The position numbers were made by a program, and so were the translations under genes. Below, piece after piece: positions 50,190-62,879 of a stretch of 64,000 bases of DNA. This DNA is from Mycogone perniciosa (lineage: Eukaryota; Ascomycota; Sordariomycetes; Hypocreales; Hypocreaceae). Every line of letters begins with the position of its first letter. Within the stretch, counting starts at the first letter, position 1. Below the pieces are notes generated by a model. It worked only from the letters and a program-made list of their open reading frames with translations, made no database searches and was not told the origin of the DNA. The stretch covers positions 106,889 to 170,888 of the forward strand of contig JAOALB010000061.1 of assembly GCA_025331125.1 (NCBI GenBank), given 5' to 3'.

Positions 50190-53100
50190 CCTTTTTATTC
50201 CTTTTTATTCCTTTTTATTTATACCTTTATATTATTAATAAATTACTATTTTATTACTTAATATTTTCCTTCCTTTTAATTTTAATTTTTAAATATATCT
50301 TTACTGCTAGATCTTTATCTTTTAAGCCTTTTATTTACATTTTACTTTTATATTATAAAAATACTGCCTATTAAAAATAAAGTAAAAGGATATTATTTTA
50401 TTAAAGTTAAAGTATATATTAAATAAATTAAGTAAATAGCTTTAATTATCTTTTAGTATCTTTACTATTTTTATATATTTATTACAATTAACTACAAATT
50501 AATAGAAAAAAGCAGTTTTAATAAACCTATTAAACTTATAATAATTACTTCTATATTTACGAATTCTATATTTATAAAGTATTTTTAATATATTAATTAA
50601 TATAATTCTTATAATTTATAAATATTTGCGTTTTTTAAATATACTTGTTTATTTTATTATTAAAAGTTTATTTATTAATACTTTAAGTTTAATACTTTTA
50701 CCTTTTTTTAAGGCTATATTTATGAAATAAATAAGATTTTAAAGTCAACTTAAAAATAATATAACTTCTTAATAATAATAATAATAATATTAAAATTTAA
50801 TAAAAGTTATTAAAAGATTTATAAATAATTTATTAATATATTATATAATTTTTATTTAACTTTTTATTAATTAAATAAAAATATTATTAAAAGTATAGTG
50901 TTATAAATTTTAAAAAAGTGCGTTTTAGTAAAGTATAAGCTTATAAAGAGTTAATAATACAAAGATATTTATTATTAGCTATTTAATAGCTTTATCTATT
51001 ACTTTATACTCCTTTTAATATAAATCCTTTAAAATCTTTATTTTTAATAGGTTTTTATTAACTTTTTATTTAATTAAATTACTATTACTATTTAGTAATA
51101 AACTATAAATTAATTTATAATTAACCTTTATATTTCAAAACAGGCTTAACTTTACGCTTTCTTTTAATTAATAATATATATATATTTTTAATAAATAATT
51201 ACTAAATTGTTTTATTTTTACTTTTAATTTTTTTTAATAATATCAATCATACTTTTATTAATAAAATGCTTAATAAAATAATAAATAAACTTTTTATATA
51301 AAGCTTTAACCTTTAACTTTATTTTTCTTTTAGTTTTTTTATTTTCTTTTATACTTTTAATAGTGTATTAAAGGGGAATTAGCGCTTTAAATATATATAT
51401 TAACAATAACTAGAATAAAGCGCAGGAACTGCGCTTTTAATAAAACTATAAAACTGTATTTAAGTAATATAAAGATTAAAAGATACTGTAAATCATTTAA
51501 TTCTAATATTTACAGCTAAAAGCAATTAACAGTTACCTTTTTACACTTTAATAGCTATAAAACTATAAGTAAAGTAATATATTAAAGGAGAATATAGGTT
51601 AGTTTTTATTTAACTAAGTCTATTTGTTTATCTTTATAGTCTTATACCTCCCTAATCTAGTAATTACTTAACTAAATAATTAACTTTTCTTAAGTAAACT
51701 AGTAAAAAAGAGTGTAAATATATTAGGTATATTAGTTACCTTTAATAAAATAGTAAATTACTTTTTTCAATAATTAAATAGTTTAAATACTATTATTTCT
51801 TTTATTTAATTTTTATATTCTTTTAATCTTTTTTATATTTTTATAGTTAAATAAAAAGTTTTTAAATATCTTTTTTTTAATAAAGTATTACTCCTTTTTT
51901 AATAATACTTTCTAGTACTTTATAATAATACTTTTTTTATTTTATATATTATTTTTAATAACTTATTAATAATATTTTATAGGCTATTATTTTTATTTTA
52001 TGAAGTAATATATTTTACTTTAAAGCTTCATAGTATTTTAAACCTTTTTAATCTTTTATTCTTTCTATAAATCTTTAAAGTTTAATATTAAAAGGCAATT
52101 ATTTATGTTTTTATACCTTTTCCCTTAAGGTTTTAAAACGCTGATATAAAATATATTATATAATTATAAAAGTTTTCTAAGTAATAGAAAGTAATATATT
52201 TACTTTTTAACTACTTTTAATAGTTAAAAAGGTTTAAGAAATTTTAATACTAACTTTTCTTTCTACTTTTTAATTAAAAGTTCTTTATAAATAAGCCTAT
52301 TAAATTATTAATTTTTAATATTAGCAGTTAAGATTATTTATTATAATATAATATTTATTATTAAATAGTAATTTACTATTAAACCTTTAAATATATTTTT
52401 AATTTCTTTAATGTATTTAAGTAGTTTTAAACTTTCAGTATTTCCTTTTCTTTATAGTATATTATAAATAGCAGTTTAATAATAAAGTTTATAGTAATTT
52501 CTTTTTATAGGCTTTTTAAAGTTAAAAGTCATTTTAAAGTATTATATAAGTAATACTTATATAATATAATATTTTAATAGATACTATAACTTTTTATATA
52601 GTTTTTAATATTTATATTTATTTTTAATTAGTAAACTTTATATTATAGTAAATTTAATGTATATTTAATATTAATATATTTTATGAATAAATGATTATAA
52701 TAAAGCTTTATAAACTTTTAATATCAAATGTTATTTATTAATATATAAATATATTATTTATATTATAATAAGCTATTTTACTTTACTATTTAACTTTTCT
52801 TTTATTTTTAATATTTTAACTTAAAAGCTTTAGCTTTTTACTTTTACACTTTAAATTAATTTCTTAAGTATTTCACATTAAATTCAATAAACGTTCAAAA
52901 GTTTTAATTAAAAGGTTTTTTTTAATTTAATACTTAAACTGCAGTTTATATTAATATTAATTACTTATAGTTAATTAAATTCTTAATTTAATTGATTAAC
53001 TGTTAAAAGTTTAATTATATTGTACTTTCCTTTCCTTCAATTCAAATTATTTTATTTTATAAAGTTATTTTAGTATATTAATTATAACCTTGAAACCTTT

Positions 53101-54910
53101 TTATTTTATAAAAGTATTTTGCTATAGTCAATTTAATTTAAGGTTTAAGCCCTTTTATTTATAAAATTATTTTATTATATCTTTTTACTTTATTTATTAA
53201 TTATATTTATATAAACTCTTTTTATAATTTAAATAATAGTTGAATATTTATTTACGTTTTAAATAAATAATTTAAATATTTTAATAGTATATTTATTAAA
53301 TTACTTTTCTTTAAATAATATTAAATAATAATATTAAAAGGTATAAAATATATATAGTATTATATTTATTATTTTAATAATTCTATTTATTATATAAATA
53401 TTTAAAGGTGTCAATAGTTTAATAAAAGCTTTATAAATTTTACTATTTCTTTAATATAATATTATTAATATTTAAATAACTTTATAATTATAAACGTTTT
53501 TTAATTTAAAGTATTATAGTTTAATTTTATGTTATTAAATTTATAAAACTAAAAGATAATTAAATAATATTCACTTTTTTTCTTTAATTATAATAATATG
53601 TTTATTATAATATATTTAAAAGTATTTATTTTGATATAAATAAATAGTTTTAGCTTAAAGTATTAAAATTATGGTACTTTTTAAAAAGGCTTATTTTAAT
53701 TATTTAAAAAGAATTTAATTAAATAAAATATAATTTCTTTTTCTTTTACTGTTTTTTAATAAAACTATTTATAGTATAGTAATATATAAATACTATATAA
53801 TAAAGTAATAGTAAAAGTTATAAAATTTAAAAATAATTTAAATCTTTTTATATAAAATTAATTTTAGTTATATTATAACAATATTCATTTAATAAAGGTT
53901 TATTAAAAATTTAATAATTAAAATTATATACTTTAAAAACTTTAATTTACTTTAAGAATAGGTATATTTTAAAAGTTTTATATATAATTTTATTTTATAA
54001 CGTTATTTAAAAACTTATTAAATATAATTTAATTTGTTTTAAGGCTTAAAAAATATAAAAATATTATTAAAATAAATAATATATATAATATTAAATAATT
54101 TATATAAGTAATACTATTTATATAGCTAAAAATTACTATTTATATAGATAATCTATACCCTACCCGCAAAAATCTCCCTATAGCTCCTTATACTCTGCAA
54201 CTTAATTCTTTATATAACAGCTATTTATAGTATATTAAATTACTTTAAATAATAAATCTTTATTACCCCCTTTATCTACTTATATAAAAGATAACTATTC
54301 TTTTAGCTGTATAGCTGGTATAATTTTATTAATCCTTTTTTTAATTCTAGCTAAAGTTATAGTTAAAATATAGCTTTATTATAGTAATATTTTAATAACC
54401 TGCAAGTCTCTGCAGCATTTAAAACACTAAAATAACAATCTAAAGCTTTATAGCATCTCCTATAAGCTAATAAAGCTATTTATTTTAAATTATAAAAGGG
54501 TTTGCTAGATATTAAAGTCTAGTCAGTATATAGGCGGTTGCCCTTTAAGTCGCCTTTTAGGTTACCTTTGCCCTCTCTATAATTGCTATAACTATTAAGG
54601 TTATCAAGTTTATTATATAAAATTAATACTATCCCTGCTATTATTATTACTGCTATTAACAGCTTAAAGTGTAACTAATATAGGCAGTTTCCTATTATTT
54701 AGTAATTAGGGTCTTTTATAAAGATTTTAGATAATGTTAAGGTTTTGGATATAAAGGAGCAGTTTATTTAAATCTTAATATATATAACTATTAATAGGAT
54801 TCCTTATATAAAACAGTAGCGAATTTATTAAAGGCTTTACAAGCTACTATCGCGGATATATATTATATTTACTTAAAGGCTTATTCACTTTAAGCCTTTA
54901 AAAGCTAAAA
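50190..54910. other. A+T-saturated sequence, no recognisable gene
   Basis: About 4.7 kb of extreme A+T, presumably one or more fully mutated transposons. I could not align it with the copia, gypsy or mariner copies in the window. The part from about 54.13 kb on is less mutated; its minus strand has a Cys-containing stretch (LAYRRCYKALDCYF, about 54420-54490) that I do not recognise. Confidence 0.5.
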
Positions 54911-55184
54911 TGTAACGGAGCGCGGCATAGCTATATGGAGCATTGAGAGATAGGTAATAAAGGTTGATTCTCTCTAAAAATATGCCATAATAGCCTCGCT
55001 ATATATACATATAGCTAATACAAAGGAAAGGGTAGAATGTATATGTTGTAAGCGCCTATATAGTCTAACACATCGCTTATGCAATGTATATGTTAGCTCG
55101 TATCTGCTATATAAGCAGATAAGAGCTCCCTAGCGCTTAAGAAGCGCTAATAAGTAGTAGGTCCTTAGCCTACCTAACCCAATA
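54911..55184 (-). mobile_element. Solo copia LTR with intact target duplication
   Basis: 274 bp, same family as the LTRs of copies A-C, flanked by TAAAA on both sides (54906-54910 and 55185-55189). No internal element sequence lies on either side, so the body was lost by LTR-LTR recombination. Confidence 0.92.
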
Positions 55185-55825
55185 TAAAATAACTGTATAG
55201 TAAAGTGTATTATTATATAAAAGTACTATAATAAGGTTAAAGTGGCTCTAGCTCTCTTTATATAGGTAAAGCAGTAATAGTAATTTAATATTATTAGGTA
55301 AAGAGGTTAATAGCTATATAATTAATATATATTATAATATCGCTAAACTACTATTACTATATTATAAAGTTAATATATTAATATATTTATATAGAGGCAG
55401 CTTTTTGAATATAATCTTGCTTTCTTTTTTTAAATTATCTATAATAGTGCTATATAGAGATATAAAAGGTCACTAATACTTAAAATTAAATAAATCTTTA
55501 TATTTTTAGAGGCTATTTTAAGTAAATTATTAACCTATTTGCTAAACTTATAGTATTACTTAATATAGCAATAAACCTATTAAAGTTAAAAGGGTATATA
55601 TTTATAAAAGATATAGTATAAAATATATACCTATATAGGATTATATATTAATTTTATTGCAGCTTAAATTAACTTAAAATTAACTTCTTTATTAACATAA
55701 ATAATGCATTTTTACGCTTTATATATACTATTAAAGCTATATTTACATTTAATTAAAATAAAGCTTAAAATGCTTTACTTAATATTATTTTATATTACAG
55801 TTTAGGCATTAAAACTATTATTAAC

Positions 55826-55876
<51 letters not shown>

Positions 55877-57800
55877 TTTCCTTAGCTTTTTGATTATGTT
55901 TTAATCTTAGCTTGAATATTAGTATGAATATAGTATATATAGAGTTACTGTTATAGATCTAGAAAAATACGCCTAAAAGCGTTTTTAAAGGCCTGCTTTT
56001 TATTTATAATTGCAATAATTATAGCTAAAGCGCTAATTATAGTATAAAGCAAATCTAACTGCTTATAAAGCTATTAAAAGCCATTTTCCTTTTCTATATT
56101 AATAAAGTTAAAGGCGAAATTAGTAATAAACTTTGAATTAATAATGATAGTTAGTTAAAATAAATATATATTAAGTCTATTAGTTTTATATATATTATTC
56201 AATTTTAATACTTTAACGAATTACTTTTATATTATTTTATATTATAAATATATCTAGAAAACGCCTTAAATTTTATCATTAGGACTAAACTTAATATAGT
56301 AATAAAGATAATTATTTTAAAGGTATTTAATTTAAGTTTAAATTACTATAAGGCCTTTAAAACCTTCTTTATAAAACTTTTAATAGTTATTATAAATATC
56401 TTCTTAATAAAAATATATATATTTAATAAAATTTAAATCTTTAATAATATTAATTATTTTATAAGTAAAAAGTATTTTATATTTAAAGAGGTTATATTTA
56501 AATATAAGCTAATTTTAAATTTACCAATAATATATAATATAGGCAGAAAAGTTTAAAGATAAAGGGTAATTATATAAATAGCAGTTAATGCAATAAAACT
56601 ACTTTTAATTAAATCTTTTTATTACTATTACTATTAATTTAAAGGGGCAGTTAATCTTTTATATTAATAGCTTTTATATATTAATGCTTATAAACGTCAG
56701 TTTTTTTAAAATAATTGCAATAAAGGTTATAGTATATTTTAATCATAGTTCTATTTACTTTATAAAATAAAAAGCTACTTTTTATAATAATAGCTGCGCT
56801 ATTATTAAAAAAGAAATCCTGTAAAAAAGAGATTAAGTTATTAAAAGAATGAAATAAAGGAGATAGTAATAGAGGTAAAATTTTACATTTAAGTTTAGGC
56901 AAATCTAGCAGCTTTAAAGGCAACTATAGCTGGCTATAATCTTTACTATTAAAATTAGGGCATTTAATAGGATTAAAGCCAGTTATCTCTTTAAATTAAG
57001 TTAATAAAAGGTTAATAGTGATATTTATTATTATAATAGCGCTAATAATATTACTATAGTAGTATTATTACTATAGTTTAAGTTATAGAGTATAAAGAGC
57101 TATAAAGAGATTCTTATAGGTAGTGTATAGACTATCTATATAAATAGCACTATTTAGTTATATAATACTTTATAAATAGAATATTAAAAAGTAATAAAAG
57201 TATTAATTAAATTAAAAAGTATAATTAAATATTTATAATAGCTATAGTATATATAAACTATAATGTTTTATTTATTTTTCTATTAATATAAATTTAAATA
57301 AATATAATAACAAATTAATATTAATATATTAAATAAAATTAAAGTCCCTTTAAATATTAAGTTTTAGTTAATTATAATATAAATTCAAATAACTTATTTA
57401 ATTATTCCTTTTCAGTTAATAAATTATTAGAAAACTTTAAATACTTTATATTAAAAAATCTATATCCTTTTTATACCTTTTAAGGTTAAAGTTAATATTG
57501 AAATTTATTAAAGCCCTTATTTATAAGTAAATATAATATTAATAAAGTTAATTGTAATACTATTATTAAAGTTTATATATATTTTAATAGTATTTCGCCT
57601 ATATATTATTATAGGGACATAAAAATATATTTTAACCTTTACATATACTATATTAATTAAAATTAAGTTATTTCTTTTAATTATTAATTATTTCTTTAAT
57701 CTTTAAATAATTTAATATAATTAATTAAAAAGTAATTAATAGTATTATAATAAAAGTAATAAAGTTTAAAGTTAATATATTTATAAAAGGTGAAAAAATT
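55185..57800. other. A+T-rich sequence with an (ATT)n microsatellite, no recognisable gene
   Basis: Highly A+T-rich; a (TTA)n run of roughly 16 units lies at about 55829-55877. The 80-codon open frame near 56.7-56.9 kb is Leu/Lys/Phe-rich and looks like a composition artefact. Probably a decayed transposon of unknown type. Confidence 0.45.
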
Positions 57801-59408
57801 ATATAAATAAACTATGGTATTATTATTAAATTAACTTATTAATATATTATAATAGTATTAATAAACTATGTTATAATTTAAAATTCTTTATATACTTTTG
57901 TTCTTTTATTTATAAATAATTTAAAGAAGTTTTAGAAGTAAATTATAAATAAACCTTTTTTTAAATATTTAAAGTATTTTTATAATATAAATAAATATAT
58001 TTGAAAGCTTTATATAAACTTTGATATAATAGTAAAAAGCTTATTAATTTTTACTTTTACAAAAGAAATATTTCTTTAATAAATTTAAATTAATATAAAA
58101 GTCTTTTAATATTTAGTTTTTTATTAAAAAGTATTTTAAAAAAAAGTAATTAAAGTAAATCTTTAATAAATAATATTTTTTAAAAAGGTTTTACTTTATT
58201 TTATAAAAAGTAATTAATTACTTTTATAAACTACTTTATATTATTTTATTTATTTATGAAATGTATTACTTTAATTTTAATTAATATTTACTATTAATAG
58301 TAGTAAATATTAATAAAATATATTAAACACTTTTATAATATTTCTTTATAGTATTATTAAAAGTTTATTAAAGGTTCTTAAACTATTTATTATAAATATA
58401 AAGTTTATAAGTAAAATAAAACTATATAATCTTCTTTATTTTAATTTATCTTTTACTACTATTAAATAAATGATTTAAATGTTGATAGTGTTTTAAATAA
58501 AAAATATAAATTAATATAAAATTATTATAAGATTTAATTAAAGCCTATTATTATTTTTTAAAATCTTTTAAAACCTTAAATTATTTAGTTTATTTTATAC
58601 CTTAAGTTTTTACAAGATTAATTTGTTGAATTTAAAGTCTTTTATAATATAATTTAAAAAGGCTATTTAATTAATTAATAATTCTGCTTTTTATATAAAG
58701 GTATTACCTTTTTTATTAAAGTTTACTATTCAATTAATTATTATAGATTATATTTTTACTATATTAATTTAAATAATTAAAAAAAAAGTTAATAAATTAT
58801 AAAAGTAAAGTTATAATAATTTAGTAAATGAAATAAAGTAAAAGTATATTAAAACTTTAATTTTAAAAAAAGGGGAAAAAATAAACTTTACTTAATATCT
58901 TATCTTAATAGTATATTTAAAGCGAAGGCTAAGTGAGTTATATATAATATCCCTTTAACCAGGTATATACTCTTTAGGGTTATACTAGGATCTTTATTAT
59001 AGGTCTTTCCCATTATATTAATAGACTTTTTTTATTATTATTGTAATATACTTAATCTTACCAGAGGTTAGCTTTTTACGCTAGCCCTTTTTAAGCTTTA
59101 ATTTAAAGCTTTAAATATTTTTCCAGTACTTAAAGGTCTAGTTAACTGTTAAAATAAAGGTCTAAAACTTTTCGGCAATCTCTTTATAGGTTTTACCCTT
59201 AAATATTTTCGCATATATCGCAGCTCTTTATATAAGACTTAGCTTATAATTTCTTCTGCGATTTCCCGTTAAAATAGTACTAAATTAGCGTTAATCTAAC
59301 ATTTTTCTATAAAGCTATATATAATTGAAGTTGGAAGGAAATTGGGTGGCTGGTTTTAAACGCGTCGCGTTATGCCCCGCGTTCCCAAACTTTTGGCACC
59401 TAATTTTA
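57801..59408 (-). mobile_element. Tc1/mariner-like element, right copy (transposase relic)
   Basis: Ends at the right terminal repeat (TA at 59407-59408). Close inside the end the minus strand reads as a helix-turn-helix start of a Tc1/mariner transposase (KGKTYKEIAEKF, about 59160-59215), followed by sequence homologous to the left copy (58803-59020 with 21245-21475). The left limit is uncertain because mutation hides the second terminal repeat. Many stops; not functional. Confidence 0.62.
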
Positions 59409-59409
59409 C
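59370..59409 (-). repeat. Right 40-bp inverted repeat (Tc1/mariner-like terminus)
   Basis: Reverse complement of 20225-20264 with a single difference. Base composition returns to normal immediately outside. Confidence 0.9.
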
Positions 59410-59865
59410 ACAAAGAAATGTAATCCCTGCGGCTGACGTCACGTATGAAATATCTTTGCCCCCCCCCCGCTCCGAAATGTCTATGTTTACTCCTTATGTC
59501 AAAATAAGGCGCATCATGATGGCGCATGTTGCGGGCTTCAGTTCTTATTTCTAGTACGGAGTACCCATTCGACCCACTACTAATTGCCGATACCCATGCC
59601 AGTTTCGTTTCCCCGATTTGCATTCAATCGCGGCTAGCTACTCCGTATTTCAATGGTAATATGAGAACTTGCTCAAATCTGCCCGTTTTGGCTGCTCGGG
59701 CCGACCACAATTGCATACCTCCTTCGGATACATTTTATTACGATTATACCTTATACTCCACGATATATATTACGACTTTCACCTTCGGACCGACTTATGC
59801 CGCAATAAAGACCTTCCATCTCGGCCCGTGTATCCGGCCCGTGTATCCGGCCCAACCCTGTCGGG
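59410..59865. other. Intergenic sequence right of the block
   Basis: Normal composition. It contains a C run (59460-59469), two TACGGAGTAC/TACTCCGTA motifs (59555-59564 and 59639-59647), and a 14-bp direct duplication (GGCCCGTGTATCCG, about 59823-59850) just before the kinase pseudogene start. No gene is recognised. Confidence 0.5.
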
Positions 59866-60787
59866 ATGCCAGGATAGCTACTCGGAAGAAGACTCGAGCT
59901 CACTGATGCATTAGGAACTGGAGGCTATAGTGTTGTCTACAGAGATCAAAAGTGGACTGCGCTGTGCGGTCAAACGTCTCAGCAAATTTCACGCTGGTGG
60001 GACTCCGCTGGGATGCCGTGGAGCTGCCTACCAACAGCGGGAAATCCGACTTCATTACCTAGCTTCCGCACACCGGAACGTTGTGTCTATTCTCAAGATT
60101 GTAGACAACCCTGACTGGTCTATATACTTCTTGATATTGTTCAGAGGGTGACCTTTTCTCAAATATCACAGAGCGCTGTCAGTATGTTGGCAATGACGCA
60201 TTATGCAAGAAAATCTTTCTCCAAATCTTGGATGCCGTTGAACACTGCCATAAACTCAACATCTTCCATAGGGATCTCAAGCCAGAGAATATCTTGGTCA
60301 TGAACCACGGAGATACCGTCAAGCTGGGGGACTTTGGGCTTGCTACCGCATATACACGATCTGAAACTGGTGGTTGTGGATCGACGTCCTACATGAGCCC
60401 AGGTATGTCTCAGTCCTCTCTTGGCACTGCTCAACCACTAACAACCTACATTTTCCCTTCTTGATAGAGTGTCTAGACCATATCACAAAGAAGCACTGCT
60501 ATTTGTGTGCACCTAGCGATGTCTGGAGCCTAGAAATCATACTCATCAACTTGACATGCGGACGCAATCCATGGGGGCAGGCCTCCGCTCAGGACTCGAA
60601 CTACCGACAGTATAGCCAGTCGCCGAAATTCCTGAAGTCAATATTACCATTGTCTGATGGCCTCAGTGACATGTTAGATTCGATCTTTGAAGCAAATCCT
60701 AAATATAGGGTTACGCTCCCCCAGCTTCGAGACAGGGTCATGGCCTGCACCAGTTTCACCGTGTCAGAGGGGTTTGTGTTGGATTAA
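59866..60787 (+). pseudogene. Ser/Thr protein kinase pseudogene (Ran1/KSP1-like)
   Basis: A fungal Ser/Thr kinase of the Ran1/Pat1-KSP1-like type by its C-lobe pattern. Read from ATG 59866, TAG at 59875 interrupts the fourth codon. Then come the Gly loop (LGTGGYSVVYR, ~59900-59940), a +1 frame shift near 59942, the ATP-anchoring Lys (CAVKRL, ~59960), and a second +1 shift near 60145. After that the frame is clean: HRDLKPEN (~60263), LGDFGLA (~60330), GSTSYMSP, a normal 65-bp intron at 60403-60467 (GTATGT...GATAG) restoring SPE, SDVWSLEIILINLTCGRNPW (Glu where Gly is usual) and an Arg of subdomain XI. Catalytic residues remain but three lesions prevent a full product. It lies 450 bp from the A+T block. 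A sequencing error could explain one lesion, hardly three. Confidence 0.85.
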
Positions 60788-61585
60788 CATGCTAGATATA
60801 GGAAGCAAGAGGACAACGAGGTTTGGGTCCTGTATATCTTGGGCTGGAAATTATAGGTATGTGGCGCAACTATACAAGTACAATTTTGGGAGCTTCCCGT
60901 ATTGACTGCACAAAGCCACCCTCGGAGATTTCGAGAGAAGGAAAGGAAAGTAGATCAAGTCATACGAGACAAAATTACTATTAAACGTCGGTTCTCCGAA
61001 CACAGAAGTGAACGTCGAGAGTAAGGTGGTCATCATCACAGCACCTTGGAAGGGAGTGACTGTGAACTGGCTTCAGAGAGAATTCTTACAAAATACGGTA
61101 ATATTGGCACATGAGGGTGACACTTTAGTTGGAAACCTTCGCTGTCCCTTGGTCTGCGTCTCACTCAGCCATATAGCAAAATGCACAGGGTGTGGTGTGA
61201 AAGCACTGAAGACTAATCAGAGGCGGAAGGCATCCACCACCTAGTAATGCCTAGCTTAGGAGCTATCGATCGACATTCTTAGTGCTCATCGATTTGTGCT
61301 CAAATGAGTCACATTCCTACATGACAAATGGGCACCCTCTTTTCCTCCGTACCAAAAGCCCTCGACTTATGGTTGTTGTCGCGTCTTGATGATACAACGT
61401 CATCCCCTCACATGACCTGCTCTCGCCACTGCTTTGTGTCTTAAGACCGCTTAGGTCGTATTTGACGTAGACACTGCTGTTGCAGTAATCCATCTCCTAC
61501 CCAGCCCGAACTCATATATATTCCCCCAATAAGAAATACTTTACAGATTATCCATCAATTCAGATTTCATTCTAAATTTATCAAC
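60788..61585. promoter_or_regulatory. Upstream region of the endosulfine-like gene
   Basis: An 800-bp gap. A TATA-like stretch (TCATATATATTCC, about 61512-61524) lies some 65 bp upstream of the ATG. The open frame at 61008-61244 has no family features. No repeats seen. Confidence 0.5.
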
Positions 61586-62043
61586 ATGAACCCTCCTCAG
61601 GACGCAAAGCCCCGCGGAAGTGAAATGGAGAATCGGCTCAGGCGTTTATATGGGACGCTACCAAACAAGGGGCACCTTTTACATCATCAACTAGAGGTAT
61701 TAATGTACTTTCTTACGTTTCCTTACCGGTAATGCCTAGCTAATCATGGTATCCCCTACAGAGAAGAGAGTACTTTGACTCTGGTGACTTTGCTCTGTCT
61801 CAGGCACATAGATCCTCCAACATCGGCACGATAGAGACTGGACATAAACATCCCGTTCGTGAGGATATATCTCATCCCTCATCGGCAGTCCCAAGCTCCA
61901 GTAACGTTACGAATGACAGTGACCAACTAGTGCAGGGAGACAGGCGGTCTGCCGAGATAAAGTCGGTTAGCCAACTGAATCAAGAAATTGAGCCCAAGTC
62001 TCAGAGCAAGGTTGGGGAGGCGGAGCGGGTGAAGAAATTGTAG
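61586..62043 (+). CDS. Endosulfine / Igo1-family PP2A regulator
   Basis: Small regulatory protein of the ARPP19/endosulfine (yeast Igo1/Igo2) family. Family members, once phosphorylated by Greatwall/Rim15-type kinases on the Ser of FDSGD, inhibit PP2A-B55 and help entry into quiescence or mitosis. Exons 61586-61696 and 61762-62043, with a 65-bp intron (GTATTA...TACAG) placed inside the core motif; 130 residues, close to family size. The core reads RLYGTLPNKGHLL, then YFDSGDFALSQAHR across and after the junction, with the Ser phospho-acceptor present. The C-terminal half is Ser/Asn/Gln-rich and looks disordered. Start and stop are clean and no lesion is seen, unlike its neighbours on both sides. 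It may be a second, divergent paralogue rather than the main gene, since the family is normally well conserved; that cannot be decided from this window. Confidence 0.88.
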
Positions 62044-62879
62044 AGTAGCAGATAGATTATGAGTTAATGGTAGTAATAGGATAATCGCTGGCACCTGTAC
62101 TCAATTGTCATAGGGTGTTCAGCAAGCTTTGTTTATGAGCGATGGGTCTTGTATACTTTTGTGCAGCCACAACCTCAAGATGCATATGGTTGCTCCGCAG
62201 GCATTTGGGGTACCCTTTGATTTCCTAATGGTACGGAGACTCCTTCCTCTGCCTGTCACTCTATGTTTCCTTTTCTATAAATGCGAAATATTACGTTCAA
62301 TCTATAATGTGTGCGCAATACGGTCTCGCACGACTTTCTATTCTACGAGGCATACCTCTCCCGAACCTGAGCTGGAACCCGTTGGCTTCGCGACACAATA
62401 ATGTCTGACAGCTGGACTAGAGGACTCGGGCTGAGGATTTCGAAGACCTGGTTGCAGATCTCAACCGCCTCGGAAGAGTCCACTGCGAGGAACAGAACTA
62501 TGTTAGTCGGCTCAAAGGCAATATATAGGAAGAGAGTGTCGTCATAAAGCAAAAGTAGAGGTGGAAGAAGAAGAGTCTCTTAGTTCCTACATCATACAAT
62601 GGCCGGTAACCATCGATATAAGCTAGTTGCATGCCGAGCCTGGAGCAAGCAGTGTCTTCAGTGTTTCCTGGACGACGAACACGGTATTCTGCCTCCATGC
62701 AAGGGCTTCCGGGAGGATTTCTCGTAGCAGCTTTGAGAGCAGTTGTCGCTTTCTCGGAGGTTTTGCGCAGGGTCTATCGTTGAGAAGCTGATGTCCCCGG
62801 CAGAAGTGCTGGTGGCATCTGAGAGGTTTGATCAGCCCCCGAGACAACCGCAATGTGGGAAAAGTCGGATAGGGAGAAT
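62044..62879. other. Intergenic, no clear gene
   Basis: No gene is recognised with confidence. The minus strand from 62552 to 62343 reads EICNQVFEILSPSPLVQL, which may be a further remnant associated with the PKS fragment on its right or an unrelated decayed gene. Confidence 0.4.

Larger units (their letters stand above)
20226..59408. mobile_element. 39-kb RIP-mutated composite block of nested transposons
   Basis: Base composition falls abruptly to an extreme A+T level at both ends and copies of the same repeat differ mainly by C-to-T and G-to-A changes, the mark of RIP-type mutation. The block is bounded by matching 40-bp inverted repeats and contains Tc1/mariner, Ty1/copia and Ty3/gypsy relics with readable target-site duplications. 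No frame longer than about 100 codons has recognisable intact function. It separates the metabolite cluster from the kinase/endosulfine region. Confidence 0.93.

Noticed and set aside
55829..55877. (TTA)n run as a CRISPR or regulatory repeat
   Set aside because: A simple trinucleotide microsatellite in A+T DNA; no spacer structure, and CRISPR arrays are not expected in a fungal nuclear genome.
56681..56923. 80-codon minus-strand open frame in the A+T block
   Set aside because: The composition (Leu, Phe, Lys, Tyr, Asn) is what A+T-saturated DNA yields; no motif, no start context, no homologous copy seen.
20226..59408. A centromere, mitochondrial insertion or isochore as explanation of the A+T block
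   Set aside because: The content resolves into LTR elements with matching LTR pairs, target duplications and mutated RT motifs, and the ends are transposon termini. No mitochondrial gene was recognised.
61008..61244. 78-codon plus-strand frame before the endosulfine gene
   Set aside because: No recognisable domain and no splice links to neighbours.
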